The notes under the pieces were generated by a model. It was not told the DNA's origin. It was given only the letters and a program-made list of their open reading frames with translations, and did no database searches. This document shows, in pieces, positions 53,644-63,611 of a stretch of 64,000 bases of DNA. Numbering within the stretch: position 1 is the stretch's first letter; each line of letters opens with the position of its first letter. The DNA is taken from positions 133,423,822-133,487,821 of the forward strand of contig NC_085141.1 of assembly GCF_024139115.2 (NCBI RefSeq). The letters are read 5' to 3'. This DNA is from Armigeres subalbatus (lineage: Eukaryota; Arthropoda; Insecta; Diptera; Culicidae). The position numbers and the translations under genes are program-made.

Positions 53644-54122
53644 CACCGACAAACCGACGTGCCTTCCCATATAAAGTTCTTTAAATTTCTTGGCAATTAC
53701 TCTCCTTTCATTACCTAGCTCCATCTGTGCGATGGTTTACACAACAGCTCACACAAAAGGGCGGGCAAACTTGGTCATGCACTCTTCAATTTATTTCATC
53801 AGCTTCCACATAATAATCAATATTCGATATTATAAATATCAAGAGTTTTATGATAGGATTCGTTAGCCAAATGAAAAACATTCGACTTTTACTTGTTTAT
53901 TTTTACCTTCATCGCTGTGTAGATTGTTTGAAACGTGCATATAATGTTTACGTCGACCAGCTGGAGGATTGCGCGCATTTTGCTTTTTTTCTTTTTCTTG
54001 ACTTTTTCTATCAAATGAACGTTAATGTCAGTAATGACAGAACGAGTTACTACACTCGGAGTAAAACGATTGTATTTTTTTTGCCAATTTTGGAATCAGA
54101 GAGGCCCGTCGGTTTGTCGGTG
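53644..54122. mobile_element. hAT-like TIR element, 479 bp
   Basis: The left TIR is CACCGACAAACCGACGTGCC; the right is the same inverted with one mismatch. Flanking CTTTTAT (53637-53643 and 54123-54129) gives a 7-bp match, or 8 bp with one mismatch, which fits hAT-type 8-bp duplications. No transposase. Truncated copy at 51082-51398. Confidence 0.75.
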
Positions 54123-54149
54123 CTTTTATGCCCAGGGAAGTCGAGACTA

Positions 54150-54362
54150 GCAACCCTATAATCAGAGACCGGCGGAGTGAAAAACTGTCGAAATGGCAAC
54201 GTATGGAATTGCATGAAGTCGTGAAAATAATACTGGCATCACTTGAACATTTTGCTTGCATCTTACGGATGCAAAATGTAAACAAGTCGAATTGGAACCG
54301 CTTTTGACGGTTAAATTGGAAACAATATGGCGTCTTCGCCGATCTCTTATTGTAGTATTTCT
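54150..54362. mobile_element. 213-bp insertion flanked by 11-bp direct repeats
   Basis: AGTCGAGACTA stands at 54139-54149 and 54363-54373. Weak inverted ends (CAGAGACCGGCG / CGCCGATCTCTT) and an internal GCATCTTACGGATGCAAAA palindrome suggest a TIR element; its class is open. Confidence 0.65.
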
Positions 54363-54480
54363 AGTCGAGACTATTTCCAATCCGAAAATTGCCTAGACCG
54401 GCACCGGGAATCGAACCCAGCCACCCTCAGCGTCGTCTTGCTTTGTAGCCGCTCGTCTTACCGCACGGCTAAGGAGGGAC

Positions 54481-55214
54481 CCACATATATTCATATACTT
54501 TATATATGTTGCATCCAAACCATTTCAATGCATTGAAGAAACTAAAGAAAATATGATATGGGTGATGGTTTTAAATATATACAGTTTTGTTCAACCATCA
54601 TGAATTTCAAACATAAATATTTAATAGATATTTTCATTAAATATTTTCAATTATGTTGTAACTTCATTTGAAATTGTTTTGATGTTCGATTCCATTCCGA
54701 CCTGGTGTTTTCATTCCTAACAGGGTGTCGATCTTACCCAAATCCAGCCAGTTGGGCTCAAGCCCAAATAGACTGTTCGCGTTTTCATCAGAAATCAAAT
54801 TCTATCGAGGAATATTGCCGTTAGACCTCATGGACTGATGCATAAAGGGCCAAATTATGGTCGTATGAAATTTCTAGACCGGAAAACTGCTTTATAGATT
54901 GGGGAGCTGTAAAGTAGCTTGAGGTGTCAGTTTTACGCACTCTTCCCCTACGTGGAACATTCATGAATTAGGTATTCTAGAAAAGTAGCCCTTACTTTGC
55001 ACTGAAATCGTCGAATGGTCAATAAACTTTTTTGAATGGCTAGCCTGGTGATCAATCCTAGTGGCAAATTTCAAACTGTACACTGTTTCGATTGCAGCAA
55101 CTGTAACATGACTACAATCAGTTCTATGCAGGTTACAGAAACCCAAATATAACAAGTTCGTTCAATTCATAATCATTCATTCAAATCATAAAACAGAAAA
55201 TGTATTGATAACTT
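54481..55214. other. No recognised feature
   Basis: AT-rich sequence without recognisable repeats or genes, up to the target duplication of the TRIM element. Confidence 0.45.
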
Positions 55215-55499
55215 TGTAGTGGATAAGATTGGCATTAGATGTTGTGATAAAATTATTATAGCAAAATGCCATTATCATCAATTCCTTGAAATCTGCATTT
55301 GACGTATGTTCTAATTATATGCACTCATTTATTGAGTAACTCGAATCAACGTGTATTGTGTTAATTTGAGCTCCATGGTAACGCAAAAATGTTTTTGGTT
55401 TTCTCGAGGTCGTGTCAGAACGAATCGACGACGGAAGTCAGTTTGCTGAGTATTGTTGCGGCGAACGGTCGAGCTTAGAAACCTCGTCCGGTCACGACA
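55215..55499 (+). repeat. 5' LTR of the TRIM element
   Basis: Starts TGTAGTGGATAAGATTGGCA and ends GGTCACGACA. It repeats directly at 56739-57023. Confidence 0.95.
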
Positions 55500-55500
55500 A

Positions 55501-55515
55501 TGGCGCAGCCGGTAG
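55501..55515 (+). promoter_or_regulatory. tRNA primer-binding site
   Basis: TGGCGCAGCCGGTAG one base after the 5' LTR. A TGGCGC-type start immediately inside a 5' LTR is the normal PBS position in Ty3/gypsy and related elements; the primer tRNA was not determined. Confidence 0.8.
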
Positions 55516-56600
55516 GATTGGATTTGTATTGGATTTGGATTGGATTGAACTTGGATTGGACTTAGATTGGATTAGGATTGGATTTGGATTGAATTTGAAT
55601 TTAATTTGGATTGGATTTGAATTAGATTTGGATTGGATTTGGATTGGACTTGGATTGGATTTGGATTGAATTTGGATTGGATTTGGATTAGATTTTATTT
55701 GGATTGGATTTGGATTGGATTTGGATTAAATTTGGATTGGATTTGGATTGAATTTGGACTGGATTTGGATTAGATTTTATTTGGATTGGATGTGGATTGG
55801 ATTTGGATTGGATTTGGATTGGATTTGGATTGAATTTGAATTAGATTTGGATTGGATTTGAATTGGATTTGGATTGGATTTGGATTGGATTTGAATTGGA
55901 TTTGGATTGGATTTTGGATTGAATTTGGATTGAATTTGCATTGGATTTGGATTGGATTTAGATTGGATTTGTATTGGATTTGGATTGGATTTGGATTGGA
56001 CTTGGATTGGACTTAGATTGGATTTGGATTGGATTTGGATTGAATTTAGATTGGATTTGGATTACATTTTATTTGGATTGGATTTGGATTGGTTTTGGAT
56101 TGGATTTGAATTTAATTTGGATTGGATTTGGATTGAGTTTGGTTTGTTTTTGGATTGAATTTGGATTAGATTTTATCTGGATTGGATTTGATTTGTATTT
56201 GGATTGGATTTGGCTTGGATTTGGATTGGAGTTGGATTGGATTTGGATTGAATTTGGATTGGATTTGGATTGGATTTTTATGTGGATTGGATTTGGATTG
56301 GATTTGAATTGGATTTGGATAGGATTTGGATTGAATTTGAATTGGATTTGGATTAGATTTTATTTGGATTGGTTTTGGATTGGATTTGGATTTGGATTGA
56401 ATTTGGATTGGATTTAGATTAGATTTTATTTGGATTGGATTTGGATTTAATTTTGAATTGGATTTGGATAGGATTTGGATTGGATTTAGATTGGACAGCA
56501 TTCGGATTGTATTTGGATTGGACAGCATTCTGATTGATTTTGGATTGAATTTGGATTTAATTCGGACAGGATTCGGATTGAATTTGGATGGCATTTGGAT
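55516..56600 (+). repeat. GGATTT/GGATTG minisatellite, about 1.08 kb
   Basis: Imperfect 6- and 12-bp units GGATTTGGATTG run almost unbroken. The plus strand is nearly free of C. Because the unit is a multiple of three, several frames stay open on both strands (for example 55974-56417 plus and 56166-56594 minus), giving repetitive Leu/Asp/Trp/Ile or Pro/Asn/Lys/Ser frames. These are not taken as genes. Confidence 0.95.
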
Positions 56601-56717
56601 TGGATTGTCATATTGTCAATCTCAGATTGATTCATAAGAATTGGTTAATGATGTTTATCTAGGATCAAAGATATTTGCAATGGGGGCATCTCAATAAAAT
56701 TTGCAATAAATCACCTC

Positions 56718-56738
56718 AAGAGTAGAGGAGGGGGAGAA
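56718..56738 (+). promoter_or_regulatory. Polypurine tract
   Basis: A run of A and G with a single T, ending GAGGAGGGGGAGAA, directly against the 3' LTR: the plus-strand primer of reverse transcription. Confidence 0.85.
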
Positions 56739-57023
56739 TGTAGTGGATAAGATTGGCATTAGATGTTGTGATAAAATTATTATAGCAAAATGCCATTATC
56801 ATCAATTCCTTGAAATCTGCATTTGACGTATGTTCTAATTATATGCACTCATTTATTGAGTAACTCGAATCAACGTGTATTGTGTTAATTTGAGCTCCAT
56901 GGTAACGCAAAAATGGTTTTGGTTTTCTCGAGGTCGTGTCAGAACGAATCGACGACGGAAGTCAGTTTGCTGAGTATTGTTGCGGCGAACGGTCGAGCTT
57001 AGAAACCTCGTCCGGTCACGACA
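56739..57023 (+). repeat. 3' LTR of the TRIM element
   Basis: 285 bp, same length as the 5' LTR, followed by the AACTT target duplication. Confidence 0.95.
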
Positions 57024-57129
57024 AACTTATGGATCGATATTTCAATGGCAAAACGTTTTTATGCCCATAGACTGGAATAATGATCCAAAATTTTGCAATA
57101 CATTTTTAGTTGTATGATCATATTGATAC

Positions 57130-57560
57130 ATTTATTCAAAGTAGGGGGGTCCCGTAGCGTAGTTGGCTACACGTTCGCCTTATAAGCGAATAGTCATGGG
57201 TTCGATTCCCAGCCCCAGTCGCCAGAAGCGCAGTCCATACGGTGACGTTTGGGGAATGCGCCTCACCGATACGGCTGCCTGATGACGACTGACAAAACTG
57301 TTCTTCTCGGAGGCATTCCTCCAACGTACTTCGATTAATGGCAACCGAACAAAGCAACGATCACTGGATTCACCACATGGATAAATGAACACAATGGACA
57401 CACGATGATATGGACTGGCAACGACAACAAAGACCAATTATGGCCATCTAAAAATAGATTCTGTGTGGATTCTGTAGAGCAGAGTACCACAGTAGATCAC
57501 GGCACAGTAGCGGTTAAGAACTCAGAGTGCCTACCAAATAAATATACGAATAAAAAAAAT
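57130..57560 (+). mobile_element. tRNA-derived SINE, about 430 bp
   Basis: The head at 57143-57217 has a consensus A box (TAGCGTAGTTGG) and B box (GGTTCGATTCC) and an anticodon loop CTTATAA. It is followed by a unique body and a 3' end of AATAAATATACGAATAAAAA. The head resembles tRNA-Ile(UAU). No clear target duplication was seen. Confidence 0.8.
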
Positions 57561-58095
57561 TATTCAAAGTTAAATATGTACAATGAGGCCTTCTCTTATC
57601 ATCTTTTGAGGGACTTCACTCATGATGTATCGCTCACCGGGCTAACAATCGAAAAAAGTGTATAGACCATTTGACGCGTTTAGCATTCAAAGTAAGGATT
57701 GCCTATTTCAATCTGGGTTTGTGCAACTAAATGTTTTGCCTTCGAGAAATATTAATACAAAAACGTTCTGTTCTCTACGTTCGGCCGCCTGTTATCGCGA
57801 GAAAACAATCATTGCCTTCAGCGATGAATTGGGATGATTTATCCACAAAGAGTGCGATTTTCAACCCTAAGGTTGCATACAATTGTAAACTTCCTCCCTC
57901 CCTATAGATGTTTCTTAACCGGTCATTACACAATATAAAATATTGGCAATACGCAGTATAAAATATCGAACTGATTTTTTATGAAATTGCAAAAAAATTT
58001 GGTCTATCACAACTGACACGATGCATGACACGTAGATGCATTCGCCAAGAAAAGAAATTATAAAAAAATCATGAGAGATAAATGGTTTAAATGTT
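57561..58095. other. No recognised feature
   Basis: AT-rich sequence without recognisable gene or repeat. Confidence 0.4.
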
Positions 58096-58329
58096 CAATT
58101 GTCTAAGACGACTTTAGTATTTTCCATTTAATTCCACTACGTTTTGTTATCTTTTCAGATACGAATTTTGACCTCAACTGTGAGGCCGTCTTCAGTGTCT
58201 CGTACTTGACTCGACTTAGTATTAGACACTGAAGAAGGCCTCACAGTTGAGGTCGAAATACGTATCTGAAAAGATAACAAAACGTAGTGGAATTAAATGG
58301 AAAGTACTAAACTCGTCTTAGACAGTTGA
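58096..58329. mobile_element. Foldback MITE, best-preserved copy of the GACGAG family
   Basis: Arms CAATTGTCTAAGACGACTTT and its inverse at the right end, TTTCAGATACGAATTTTGAC and GTCGAAATACGTATCTGAAA, GTGAGGCCGTCTTCAGTGTC and GACACTGAAGAAGGCCTCAC. Centre near 58214. Related copies: 35233-35466 and 61948-62071. Confidence 0.88.
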
Positions 58330-58537
58330 AGACATTCCACTAAAAGAGCTTAAATAATTTTTCAGTATAAATGTTGTCAATATTCTGATCGTGTAAGGGT
58401 TGACACTTAGCTATCAATGGCTTTTAGGCGCCTAGCCTTGTGATGAAAATAAAAGGATGAAAGAGGATTGTCCCTAGCAATTGATGGTATGAATCAGTTC
58501 TAAAGAGAGGCAGCCGCAGTTCTAATCAATCGTAATT

Positions 58538-58943
58538 GATTTGCCTTTTTTATACACCAAGGTGTACCGGAAAGGCATGCTCACTCCAAAAATAGATGGA
58601 GGCCCAGAGGGCCGATTTCAACGTAGCAATCCACTCAGTTCGAGGAATTGAGGTGCTGTCTGCCTTTGTGTAAGAATGTGCGATTTGCTCGCAACAAGTT
58701 GCATTCGATGGGATGTCCTATGCAATTGTTCCGAAAATTGATCGAATAGGACAACAGGATCAAACGTTATGAACAAAATGCTAGTTTTAAAATTTGTATA
58801 GGAAAGAAAACTGATGGCTTTCATACTCATCCAATTTCCTCACAACAAGATACATTCGACGAGAATTATTTCACTATAACAGTATCTTTTATACTTTTTA
58901 TCTCACGAGAAAGTCAATAACACCGATAGGTGGATTAATCACG
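58538..58943. mobile_element. Non-autonomous repeat related to 34765-35215
   Basis: TTGCCTTTTTTATACACCAAG and GTACCGGAAAGGCATGCTCA at the left, CTCACGAGAAAGTCAATAAC and ATAGGTGGATTAATCACG at the right, match the ends of 34765-35215 in the same orientation. Confidence 0.6.
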
Positions 58944-59787
58944 ATTTTTCGTTCCAATAGCGACAACAATCTTTATCGTTAAATTATGAACAAAACCTAT
59001 ATGATATGCATAACTTTTACTTTCCAAACACAAAAAGGAAAGTCAATCATCAAGCAGCAACAAACTGTTGCATGCCAATGGTTCTACGTTTATATTCACC
59101 GGATTCCACCCGCACTGGGTATAACAAGGATACATAAGCGCATAGCTGCTATTGCTAGTTGAACACTGCCACTGCTCTAGTGACATCCTCACACTAGTGA
59201 CGAGTCAACAGTCATTCAACAGTTGGATCACGCCTCGACTATATATTACGCTCTTTTTTCAGTCCTGAGAGTGTTCCCTCGCTGCAAATGCTTTTCTCTA
59301 TCCCAATGCATCAGCTTTGATTCTTCATGACTTCTGGTAGGGTTGAGGGTTTCATTGTGGTTTGCTGTAAGGCGATAGCAACGCTATGATGAGTATCAAT
59401 CGATGCTTTTTAAAGCTTAAATGGGTCCAACGGACATTTGAATAGAAAACAAATAATCATTTTTGTTTTCAAGTTCAAGGTCATCAAGACTGATTTCTAA
59501 ATCAACTGTAGCAGAAAGGTACATATAAGAACTTTACACTGAGGTTATTCACAAGAAATTTTTTTCTGCCAATTCGGGCTCATACATTTGATTCGACCAT
59601 GAAACTGTCCAAATAACAAAGGTTATTACAATAATGTCGATATTTGAACAAATGGCATTTGTCGTAGATTCAGACGAAAATTGAAATATAGTAGAGTAAG
59701 TGTAGATTTTCATGAAACCAGAACCGGCAATTTTTTTTATAAAACCAGGCAACCCGTCGATCTTTAAGCATATTGAATATATTCAAT
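58944..59787. other. No recognised feature
   Basis: No gene recognised. A palindromic ATTGAATATATTCAAT at 59770-59786 recurs at 60250-60266. Confidence 0.4.
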
Positions 59788-60105
59788 ATTTAGCATTAGC
59801 ATTAGCATTGAGCGATTCGCACAAATTCGTAGGTGGTACAAGCCAAGACTATTGTACGAGAGTAGCATCACTTTCATCCGCTTCCACAGATAATGATTTG
59901 GGACTAATCACTACCTCTTAGATGGAAGCAATGCACTCTCCAATAGTCGAGATCTGTCCTGGCCACGTGCTTGCGAATGCTGAGGAAGGGGAGGGATGGT
60001 TAGTTGGACGACGAATACAAAGTAGGAAACGGAATTAAACCCACGACCTCCTGCTTATAAGGCAGAAGCGGTAGCCACTAGACCACCGAGCTCGTCATAC
60101 TTTTC
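59788..60105 (-). mobile_element. tRNA-derived SINE with TTAGCA-repeat tail
   Basis: The left end is (TAGCAT)n. The body has ATTCGTAGGTGGTACAAGCC and GAGATCTGTCCTGGCCACGT. The minus-strand head at 60030-60100 has B box-like GGGTTTAATTCC, anticodon loop CTTATAA and A-box region CGGTGGTCTAGTGGCTACCG. A second copy starts at 63612. Confidence 0.75.
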
Positions 60106-60578
60106 ATGAACTGTTATAACGATTTATTAAAATTTGTGTATTTTTTGTGAAAAATTTAGTGTAAAGAAATACGCTGGTTTAAATGAGATATTGTGGACAT
60201 TCATCGTCGTTTTTAGCTGTTTGGCGTCAAAACCAAAAGTAGGCAAGCGTATTGAATATATTCAATATTTATCCATAAATTAATACAGCTCTTATCTATG
60301 CACGAAATAGTGGTACAAGGTAAAAACTCAAAGATGCAGTGTTCACTAATCACTAACATTTCTGCAACTATTTTCGGGAAAATTCATGAAAGTGGTACAT
60401 AAACCATTTTTTGTCTATTTTGAGTTTTTTTGCACCAACGGCCTCTATTTGCAAAGATCTAGTAAAGGAATAACGCTAAAGTGGTTTATAACTACTAAAT
60501 CAGAAGATATGCACATTTTAAGTTCTAGTATATATCACAATGGCCATTTCGTTACCAGAAAAAGTGGTGCATGTACAG
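60106..60578. other. No recognised feature
   Basis: A 70-codon ORF (60386-60598) overlaps the next MITE and has no recognisable domain. Confidence 0.4.
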
Positions 60579-61312
60579 TAGGGCAGTTCACATTTTAAAA
60601 ATGTTCGAAAATTTCAACTCCCATATGTCTATGAGCATCATTTTGATAATATAGGAGTCCTGGCAAAATTTCAGGCAATTCGGTGGCCATTTAGGGGTGG
60701 CGCGAAGTCAATTTATGTTTATATGGAAATTTGTATGGGAAAAACTTAAAATTTATTCAAATACCCCTACAACTCTTAAATCGTGATGAATTCAAATAAA
60801 CATCCCCAACCTCCATTTTTGGAATCTATTTGAGTTCAACCAGTGGGTAACTCATTAATTTTGATTTATATTTCCACTGCTAGGTTGAGGCTAATTACAC
60901 CATTTTAGCCATTTATCTTATTCACGCTGTCCATAGAACCGTTCAATCTACTCATAACTAATGTGTTATCCGGAGGACTCATTTATATAGATTCCAAAAA
61001 TGGAGGATGGGGATGTTTATTTGAATTATTCACGATTTAAGAGTCGTAGGGGTATTTGAATAAATTTTAAGTTTTTCCCAAATTCCAAATTTCCCAAATT
61101 TCCATATAAACATAAATTGATTTCGCGCCACCCCTAAATGGCCACCAAATTGCCTTTTTTTTATCTTTATTAGAGAGATTTGCAGCCCTAGGCTGGCTCA
61201 TCTCTTAGGAAGTTGCCGGAAGTTCTCCCAGGACTCCTATATTATCAAAATGATGCTAATAGACATGTGGGAGTTGGAATTTTCGAACATTTTTGAAATG
61301 TGAACTGCCCTA
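60579..61312. mobile_element. Foldback MITE with TAGGGCAGTTCACATTT ends, 734 bp
   Basis: The arms are complementary over more than 250 bp (for example TTCAACTCCCATATGTCTAT / ATAGACATGTGGGAGTTG and CCATTTAGGGGTGGCGCGAA / TTTCGCGCCACCCCTAAATG). The centre is near 60920. A T-rich 65-bp insert (61155-61222) interrupts the right arm; similar inserts occur near 15925 and 18270. Confidence 0.88.
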
Positions 61313-61947
61313 ATGTACAGCTCTACCCACTAAAATCAGCTTATTTAAAAGAAAATTCGGCCGCATGGATGTTTTCGCAACAGATTTTAACCCATAATAA
61401 TGGTTTACTGTAGTTTTGAATGATATTATAAATGTATATTTACCACTTTTACTTGCAACGATATCCGGTTTCTGTTGCATTTTGTTCTCATTAATAGTGG
61501 TACATGTGCATTTTGTTCCAATGAACTTGAAATTTGTCAAGAAGCTTCACATATTTCTCACTACTACCTTTAGGCACATCAGTCATGCAGGGCTGGTAGC
61601 AGGTCACGTTTTAGTGACTTGCTCAATATATTGTGTTTAGTCACTAAAAAGTCACTGTTTGCATCCAAAAGTCACTAAAAACATTATTTTTCTAAAAATG
61701 GTCACTAAAGTCACTATTTTGGCACCACTGATTGTAACAAGTTAAAACAAATCATTTGTAGTTTCAGTCAACAGGTTTGCACTACTCTACATTGAAAACC
61801 TTAAAATGTCCTTCTTTTTGCTTCGAAAACAGGGTGAACCCAACAAACAATTTAAGCTGAATAAGCTAGTTATTCTAGCCGAAAAAGGCTATTTATGTTT
61901 GAATGAACGCTCTATCTGCTTCCAATGTTTAGCTTGGGTTTTTTTTA

Positions 61948-62071
61948 CTTGTCATAAGACGAGTTTGTACAATCCCATTCAATTCCACCACTAAATTGTA
62001 CCTTGACAGATACGTATTTCGACCTCAACAGTAAAATCGTCTTCAGTGTCTCGTACTTGACTCGACTTTTT
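61948..62071. mobile_element. Half copy of the GACGAG foldback MITE
   Basis: CTTGTCATAAGACGAGTTTG, ACAGATACGTATTTCGACCT and TCAGTGTCTCGTACTTGACT match the left arm of 35233-35466 and 58096-58329; the right arm is missing. Confidence 0.75.
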
Positions 62072-62595
62072 TACGTTTAATGTTCAAAATATCATTTTCT
62101 GCGCTGATTGCAACGCTGCACTCTAGATCATTTTTTGCGCGATCGTATTGGGTTTCCTTACTACTCGTCTCAATATTGTATTTTGACAATTTTTTATCTT
62201 TTCTCCTGAAACTTACTAACTTTTTTATATAGAAACACAGAAGAGCAAAAGACGAATCGAATTGTGCAGATCGGTTAGCCCGTTTGTGAGTTATATTGCC
62301 TACAAGGGGATTGCAAACTCAATTTTATATATAGATATTTATATCCAGTTCAGTCCAGTTAGAATCCGGAATAATTTATTGTATTGCAGCGGCACGGAAA
62401 GCGACCGCTGCAAGAATTATTTTACAGCGGTATGTCTACCAAAGCTCCCACTTTCTGTGGTGTAAATTTCAATGTGTTTCGTGCAGCGAGTCAAAAAATT
62501 TTCCAGATGGAAGCCGAGAGGAGAGAAATGCATACCCCTGTTGATAATCCTGCTCACCGACGGTGGAAGGATATGCAGTTGCAGAGCAAAGACTA

Positions 62596-62992
62596 AAGTG
62601 TTCGTGACGAATAAAACGATGGACTCTAAGCTGTACAAGGAAGAATGTCTCAAAAACCGCGTACTAAGTTTCATGAAACCCCATGAAGGTCCCGTGAAGT
62701 TTTGGCCAGATTTGGCGAGTTGCCACTACAGCCGGGAAGTCATCCAGTCATCCGCGATAATAACGTAGATTTCAACAATAAAAACATAATCCACCCAACT
62801 GCCCGCAGTTCCGGCCCATCGAGACATTTTGGGCAATAATGAAGCGGAAGCTTAAGAAAAGTGGATAAACAGCTCGGGACGCGACTCAGATGACCAAAAT
62901 GTGGAACAAATGTGCCAAGGAAGTTTTCTCCGGAGGTGTGCAGCGTTTGATGAGAGGAATAAAGAAGAAAGTGCAAATTGTCACTAGAAAAC
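62596..62992 (+). pseudogene. Tc1/mariner-superfamily transposase, C-terminal half, decayed
   Basis: 62585-62760 reads TKVFVTNKTMDSKLYKEECL and VKFWPDLASCHYSREV, which carries the second catalytic Asp (WPDLASCHY). A stop and frame change follow. 62798-62992 reads PPNCPQFRPIETFWAIMKRK (with the E of the DDE/D triad), then LKKSG, a stop, RDATQMTKMWNKCAKEV and VQRLMRGIKKKV. The N-terminal DNA-binding part and first Asp were not recognised upstream. Confidence 0.82.
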
Positions 62993-63611
62993 TAGAAATG
63001 ATTTGCATTTATATTTTTTTTCTTAAAGTACAGTAAAATTTACTGAGTAAATTGCCTTTGTTTTGATGTACATTAACCTTATTTGTATGTCAATCCGTTA
63101 CCTAGATACAGATGTTTTAATATTCCGGATTCTAAATGGACATAGCTTTAGAGATTATATATAGAGATAATCCAACTCTACTAGATACAAATCATAAATT
63201 ATAATTGTTAGAGTGTTTTGGCGGTTCGAAAACATTGAGCAGAGATTCATGCATTCAGTGCAGCTTGCTAATCAGAAATCTTTTCTTGAAGAAAGAGTTC
63301 AGAATCCAACATTTTATAAGCACTGTTACTGCGTACAAGTAGAAGTAGAATTTTATTTGAAAAGCTTCGTATCTTTTTATTAGCATACTGATACTATTAA
63401 ACAGTATCAGTATTTCAATGCTATCGTTATGCTCACTCAATCTCAGGACCACAGGATAATCACTCCCGTTGTCTTTCTTATCCTCTAGCCCAGTGGTGCT
63501 CAGCATTTTAGGCGTTTTCTCATCAATTTGCTTCTCACACACTAAAAATAATTTCTATCATACAAGTTAGTACTTGAACGAAAGCTTATAAATATAGGTA
63601 TTTATCAACTG
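62993..63611. other. No recognised feature
   Basis: AT-rich; a short palindromic AGCATACTGATACTATTAAA / AACAGTATCAGTATTTCAATG lies near 63380-63415. No gene recognised. Confidence 0.4.

Larger units (their letters stand above)
51399..53963. repeat. Tandem duplication, copy 2 (2,565 bp)
   Basis: Second copy, differing by scattered substitutions and a few 1-8-base indels. Unlike copy 1, its SINE and hAT-like element continue beyond the breakpoint into 53964-54480, so this copy holds the ancestral right border. Confidence 0.92.
53493..54480 (-). mobile_element. Feilai-type SINE split by two insertions
   Basis: SINE pieces at 53493-53643, 54123-54149 and 54363-54480 join to one minus-strand element. 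Its head at 54370-54480 has an intact B box (GGGTTCGATTCCC on the minus strand) and an A box (TTAGCCGTGCGGT). The inserts are a hAT-like element (53644-54122) and a 213-bp sequence (54150-54362). Confidence 0.88.
55215..57023 (+). mobile_element. TRIM-like non-autonomous LTR retrotransposon with minisatellite interior
   Basis: Two 285-bp LTRs (55215-55499, 56739-57023) begin TG and end CA and differ at only one base that I can see. The 5-bp target duplication AACTT lies at 55210-55214 and 57024-57028. A primer-binding site (TGGCGCAGCCGG) follows the 5' LTR by one base and a purine-only tract precedes the 3' LTR. The 1,239-bp interior has no gag or pol; nearly all of it is a GGATTTGGATTG minisatellite. 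Mobilisation must be in trans, probably by a Ty3/gypsy-like element using the same PBS. Confidence 0.93.

Noticed and set aside
55974..56594. ORFs of 147 and 142 codons rich in Trp/Ile/Leu/Asp or Pro/Asn/Lys/Ser
   Set aside because: Products of a GGATTT minisatellite whose unit is a multiple of three; no non-repetitive sequence.
57143..57217. Possible functional tRNA-Ile(UAU) gene
   Set aside because: The A and B boxes are good, but the sequence runs directly into a SINE body with an A-rich 3' end and the acceptor stem does not pair convincingly.
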